Shown here: one piece after another, positions 59,571 through 64,000 of the stretch
Numbering within the stretch: position 1 is the first letter of the stretch
Layout of the letters: every line of letters starts with the position of its first letter
NCBI GenBank assembly: GCA_028622995.1
Contig: JAJQJQ010000014.1
Location: 4,216,001 to 4,280,000 of the forward strand
Origin: Panagrolaimus kolymaensis
Lineage: Eukaryota; Nematoda; Chromadorea; Rhabditida; Panagrolaimidae
Length of the DNA stretch: 64,000 bases
Direction of reading: 5' to 3'
The notes under the pieces: generated by a model
Seen by the model: only the letters and a program-made list of their open reading frames with translations
The model's database searches: none
Told to the model about the DNA's origin: nothing
Position numbers and translations under genes: made by a program

Positions 59571-60087
59571 ATGCAGGGATTTCTCATCACCATTTCATTA
59601 TTTATGCTTTCCGCTATCTCTGTTTATGGAGATAACTCTCTCCATCATAAGGAATTTAAGCAATTTATTGCTTCTAGCGCCAAATCACTTGTTACACCAT
59701 TAAGTAAGTTTAAATATTAAACACTAATTAACCATAATATATTATAGATGCGGCGTCATGCGACGATCTACTAAACGACGTCTACAAAAATTGCGATCCA
59801 AATAATGTAGCAGATGATTGCAAGTAAAAATTTTAATTTTCTGCATTTCTAAAACTTTTTTTAAATTCAGAGATGAACAAAAATTGCTTGATTGTGCTGT
59901 TAAATACATACGCGTTGACTGCGGAAAAGATCAAATTAAAAAATATTGCGATAAATATTACGACCAATATGCAGATTCAGACTCATGTAAACTCACATGT
60001 TCTGCTAACTCGTTGTTGGTTACCAGCGGCATTGTTGCAATTTTGTTCTACAAGATGTTTTTGGAAAAAATGATTTTAAATTTTTAA
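59571..60087 (+). CDS. Small cysteine-rich secreted or anchored protein
   Basis: Three exons (59571-59703, 59748-59823, 59871-60087) join in frame to 141 residues. A signal peptide (FLITISLFMLSAISVYG) is followed by a ~75-residue domain with eight cysteines in paired spacing (SCDDLLNDVYKNC, DDCKDEQ, LDCAVKYIRVDC, KYCDKYY, SCKLTC), then a hydrophobic segment (LLVTSGIVAILFYKMFL). The Cys pattern resembles nematode DUF19/T20D4.11-like secreted domains, but this is not certain. The C-terminal hydrophobic stretch suggests a TM or GPI anchor. Two of the introns are under 50 nt. A CTGATAA site and a short inverted repeat lie upstream. Possible role: extracellular, perhaps gut or immune; not established. 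Confidence 0.75.
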
Positions 60088-61482
60088 AACTCATGTTGTT
60101 TATAATTGAATAAAATCAGTTCGGTTTTTGTCATCTCATTCATTTTATTTTTTTATATTATTAAAAATATTGTCTATGATTTCTTTTATTTATTGTTTTG
60201 TTGATAAAATTTGAAATAAAGATTTAAAGAAAAATGTTTTTGGTTTTTTTAATTTTTTTTATCACAAAAAGCATAAATCTTTTTTCATCAGTGTTTTCTT
60301 TATTTATCTTTCAGCTTACCTTCTTAAATTTTTATGATGAAATGCTTTTATTTATTTAGCTTTTCTTATCACTAAAAAAATTTTAACAGCCAACTAATGT
60401 TGTTGTTAACAGTGGAAGTTCAAACACCTAACTTTATACTGAGTGAAAAAAGTTCTTGTCTTTAATTTTATTTTATTTTTTCTTCTGTTAACTTTTTATG
60501 ACAAATTTTTTTTGAATGATCAGAAAAATTTATTAATAAATTTGTTTGTTTTTTTAAGCTTAAAAATGCTGGCTGTGCCTAAAGAATTTACTAATCAACT
60601 TTGTCCTTCTTATGTTTCATGTTTAATTTTAACATGAAAACTTTTTTTCATGGAAAAAGTTTTCCACTTAAAAATGATTGAAACACGGAAAATGAGAAGC
60701 AATATCGCGAATCGCGATTTATTTATGGGAAAAAGCATTTTTACGATTGATTTTTATTTTAAAAAATTTAGAATAAATTTACACTGAAACTTTTTGGTTT
60801 TCTTTTATAAGAGAGAAAAACATAAATAATGTGCTTATTTATAAAGCGTAAAAAATGATCTTGATTACGAAACAAAGCATAGATTGAATCATGAAGAAAT
60901 ATGTTGGGTTTTACTGCTCTTTAACTTTATTAATTTACAATTGTGACTAAATTTTCATAAGAATATATGTCTGACTGTATTAGTAGTAATAGTAAAAGTT
61001 GGGCTAAAGTTTAAGTTTATACATTGGTTCATTTTATTTGTTAAAAGGGTTGAACTTGATTAGTGAAATAATAAAACGCCTATTTGAGCTCGCAAGGTTT
61101 ATTAGAATACAACCTTTCTTATTATATTGAATTTTTACTGTCGATAAAATTAGTAAATTATGATACCTGTCATAAAATGGATCCAATACTTTAAGAAAAA
61201 CCAATAATACTAAACTTTTGGTTAATTATAATGCTTTATGAAATTAAGTATATACAGCTCATAAAAATTCAATGATAAACAGCTGAAAATTAGACAAATT
61301 TGAACTAATGAAAATAACATAAAAAAGTAAAATTTTAATGCTTTATTTTTATACACAACACAATCAATCGATTACATTAAAACCAAACAAAATACATAAA
61401 TTCATTTCATACAGCATGAAGTTGTTCGACCATCGTTAGTTGCTTGATTGAGTTGTAAGTAATGGAAGTGTAAATTGAAGAA
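60088..61482. other. Intergenic
   Basis: AT-rich, with repeated A/T runs and AATAAA-like signals close to the upstream gene's 3' end (60109). I see no supported coding sequence, RNA gene or repeat. Confidence 0.4.
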
Positions 61483-62104
61483 TTAACCATCAAAATTGAA
61501 GAAGTAACGGGGGAAAATATTTTGTTTGCAATCAAAAAATTTTGGTTGAGTTTCAATGATGCCTGAAAATGTAACCGAAAAAAAAAACAAAATATATAGA
61601 AGAAGCTTACCATTTTCATTAGTTGAGTAGCATTTGTTATTAACCATAATTACAATCATAACTAAATCCATAATGAACATAATTCCAAAAATAATTGAAA
61701 CATTTTTCATAATATAAAGTTTTCTTGGAACACAAGCAGCATACAGGAGTAAAACACAAAGAATGAGAATGATGAGAGCTTCAACCATGTAATAATGAAA
61801 ATATTTTTCCAAGCCAAGTTCAAAAAAAATGATGGAAACATTTTGTAAAATCTTGTTTAAAAGACAAGCAAAGGCCTGAAAAAAATAAACTACATTATGA
61901 GAAGAAAAATTTTTTTTAACATACAAGAATAGCGGTAAATAAAATAATGCAGAGTCTTTCTGAGTTTCCATTATCATTGTTTTTTCGTTGTTGTTCGTTT
62001 TCAGGAATTGTAACTGATGTTGAGTTTGTTGAACTCGTTGATGATGAAGATTCTTGTTCTTGATGATCAATGAAAATAGGAGCAGCAGCGATTGATGAAG
62101 CCAT
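61483..62104 (-). CDS. Small multi-pass membrane protein (four TM), unknown family
   Basis: Three exons (62104-61925, 61875-61611, 61562-61483) join in frame to 174 residues; the second intron is 48 nt and in frame. The N-terminal ~50 residues are polar, Ser/Thr/Asn/Glu-rich and presumably cytoplasmic. Hydrophobic segments follow at LCIILFTAILAFACLL, FHYYMVEALIILILCVLLLYAACV and MKNVSIIFGIMFIMDLVMIVIMV, with the first possibly split into two around the exon junction; the C-terminus (FDCKQNIFPRYFF) is short. The topology resembles small nematode MARVEL- or DUF-type tetraspan proteins, but no diagnostic motif is seen. The ATG at 62104 is preferred over an upstream in-frame TTG. Function unknown. 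Confidence 0.7.
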
Positions 62105-63395
62105 TCTTTCTTTTGCAACTTTTTTTGATGAATGAAAATGCAAGTGAATGAAACTTTGTGGAATGTGAAATAAACGAAAAGGTTGAAAATTTATGCGCTT
62201 TAGAAGAAGTTATGCAAATTTTTCATTTGCAAAGCTTATTTTTTCACAAGAATGTTATTAGAAAATTCAAATTTTTGTTGCTTGTATCATGGAAATTGTT
62301 TTCACTGTCCGAATAAAAATTGCAATTCCAAAAAGTTTATTCATGCGTTTCAAAGATTTAAAAAAATTTTTTTTTACGATGGTAAAGCATATGTATAAAA
62401 ATTTTTTTTAATCTTACAAAAAGAGAAATAAAGGTGTTAGTTAGTAACATCGTTCACGTTTTTTAATGATTTAGTTTTCTTGCAGCTGCAAAACCCACTT
62501 TAATTGAAAGGAAAGAATTCACACTTTTTTTTCTCTCTCTTTTTAAATTGCATAAAAAGGAAGACATAAAGATAAAAATATCGATTGGTTATTTTTGTGC
62601 TGAGTTTTTATTTCTTTGTGCATCCTCTCGGTCATGTCGGAAAACATCTTGAGCAAAATGAGGAGCAAAAAAAAAGCGAGAATGGTTTTTCAAATAAAAT
62701 TTAGTTTTCTTTTTCATTCCTTTCATTTTTTTGTTTGAATATTTAAACTTCTATTTTTTAAATTTCAGTGATTCATAATAAATTTTTCAACAAACTTTGA
62801 CACCACAAACTTCTTCTATTTGGGTGATAAGAAATGTTATTTACACTTACATATAATATAAAACTTTTAAAACGCCATAATGAATACTTTAAACTAATTC
62901 GATTTAAATCTTATAACTCTTATGTATAACGACCACCTTCTGAAAAATTGAAAAATATATTACAAAAGGAGAAGGAGCCCATGCTAAATAAAGTTTTAAA
63001 GAAAAGTGTTTTTGCTTTTTTACTTTTTTACCATTCTACCACAATGAGTTTTTTTTATCAGTGAAAAAAGGAAAGAAGATAAGGAAGGTGTGTGCGAATA
63101 AATATTTTTTCCAACAACAACAAAAAATTCTATTTTTTGAGTAAAAATTTTTTTGCTTTCAAATCAACAATCCGAAAATTTTCTAAAAATATAATTTAAA
63201 TCTATAGTATACTTTTTTTGGTACTTATCCATCTCGAACCAACTAAAATATTCGTCGACAAAGATTTTACATATATTAACGATTTTCTGCTATTAAACTA
63301 TCTTTCAAAACTAACTAAATAAGTATTTATTAATAAATTTTACAAGTTTTATGTATTGATTGATAACCTTCGTCGTTGTGTTCTTGAAGCAAATT
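62105..63395. other. Intergenic
   Basis: AT-rich sequence with T-rich runs and no supported gene on either strand. It should contain the promoter of the minus-strand four-TM gene at its left end. Confidence 0.4.
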
Positions 63396-63587
63396 ATGTT
63401 ATTTACTAAAGCATTTCTTGCTCAACTTGATCCTTGGTACAGAATGGAACTCGAAGCGATGATGGAAGAGTTGACTAAAGCTTTGAATAACCGAAAACTT
63501 ACTTTTTTTAAAGAAAGAGAAATTTTGAAAAATTTTTGGAATAATTGGTTAATGCCAAATGAATGTTGGAAAATTATATTTGGGTAG
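63396..63587 (+). CDS. Hypothetical 63-residue ORF or exon
   Basis: The frame from the ATG at 63396 reads as a helical, charged protein (FLAQLDPWYRMELEAMMEEL ... LKNFWNNWLMPNECWKIIFG) with normal amino-acid usage, unlike the T-rich chance ORFs elsewhere. No signal peptide or known domain is seen. A GGTAGA near the end (63584) could be a donor, but I cannot link it to a next exon with confidence. Confidence 0.35.
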   Translation: MLFTKAFLAQLDPWYRMELEAMMEELTKALNNRKLTFFKEREILKNFWNNWLMPNECWKIIFG

Positions 63588-63719
63588 ATTTAACCTTTTT
63601 TTAAATAAAATAATATATAAAATATTCGAGCTATTTAGGATAATACCTGAATCCATGAGATTTGGAGGTATGATAATTATGGTAAAACAGACTAGGCTAA
63701 AACCGAAAATTCTTTAGAT

Positions 63720-64000
63720 ATGGGAAGCCAGCCAGAGTGGAAAAATATCCCGGAACTACAATACAAAATAGCTTTCGAATCGAAAGCATTATATCATTTT
63801 TCGAAATATGGGAGTTATGATGTTTGTTTTTAAGGTATTTTTATATTTTAAAATTATATAATAATTACAATAAAACTTGTTTAGGAAAAATACCTTCATA
63901 AACTTGTATCTTTTCCATATACATCACCAAATAATTCTACCCCAAAGGATTACATTTTTAAAAGTCTCCAATATCCACATCGAGAATTAAAACAATGCTT
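63720..64000 (+). CDS. 5' part of an unknown, possibly F-box-like gene, cut by the window end
   Basis: Exon 1 63720-63821 (34 codons) and exon 2 63885-64000 (open to the edge) join in phase 0 through a GTTTGT donor and TTTAG acceptor. If exon 1 were read through it would stop five bases into the intron region, so splicing is needed. The start (PEWKNIPELQYKIAFESKALYHFSKYG) has the spacing of an F-box (W..-P-L...I), followed by HKLVSFPYTSP and IFKSLQYPHRELKQC. The family call is tentative. Confidence 0.5.

Overview
The window is nuclear DNA from a nematode. It is very AT-rich. Introns are short (many 45-200 nt) with GTAAGT-type donors and TTTCAG/TTTTAG acceptors, chemoreceptor GPCRs of nematode-only families are present, and there is a close REGE-1 (Regnase) homologue. 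Divergent F-box-like genes and a lineage-specific HSP70 pair suggest a free-living clade IV worm, perhaps a panagrolaimid; that placement is inference.

Layout. 0-9 kb: a membrane-anchored YccV/HspQ-domain gene and the splicing helicase ddx-15, both on the minus strand and 250 bp apart (operon-like); a frameshifted F-box-like pseudogene; and the mitochondrial ATPase AFG1L on the plus strand. 8.7-20 kb: 11.3 kb with no convincing gene, probably the upstream region of the next gene. 20-22.8 kb: rege-1. 23.9-36.8 kb: an Srh-like chemoreceptor, a truncated copy of a second chemoreceptor, a secreted vWA/C-type-lectin gene, two tandem HSP70-family genes, and the intact second chemoreceptor. 37.7-46.9 kb: lysosomal beta-mannosidase, an F-box-like gene, a PH-like gene and a zinc carboxypeptidase. 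About 47.7-57.2 kb: a minus-strand Helitron with its replication initiator/helicase (one in-frame stop), a second ORF and repeat-rich ends. 58-64 kb: gene relics, a small cysteine-rich secreted protein, a four-TM protein and the 5' end of another gene.

Most notable observations. (1) The second HSP70-like gene has a degenerate ATPase domain, and its last exon matches the C-terminal domain of the nearby beta-mannosidase, so it looks like a chimeric gene. (2) Fragments of the F-box-like gene and of the PH-like gene lie on opposite sides of the Helitron in their original order and orientation, which suggests a segmental duplication interrupted by the transposon. (3) AFG1L followed by rege-1 may be conserved microsynteny with C. 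elegans (from memory). (4) A pair of ~460 bp direct repeats at the Helitron flanks carries tRNA-like A/B boxes.

Exon coordinates were derived by hand from splice signals and reading-frame continuity; every spliced model given with a length closes in frame. No database search was possible.
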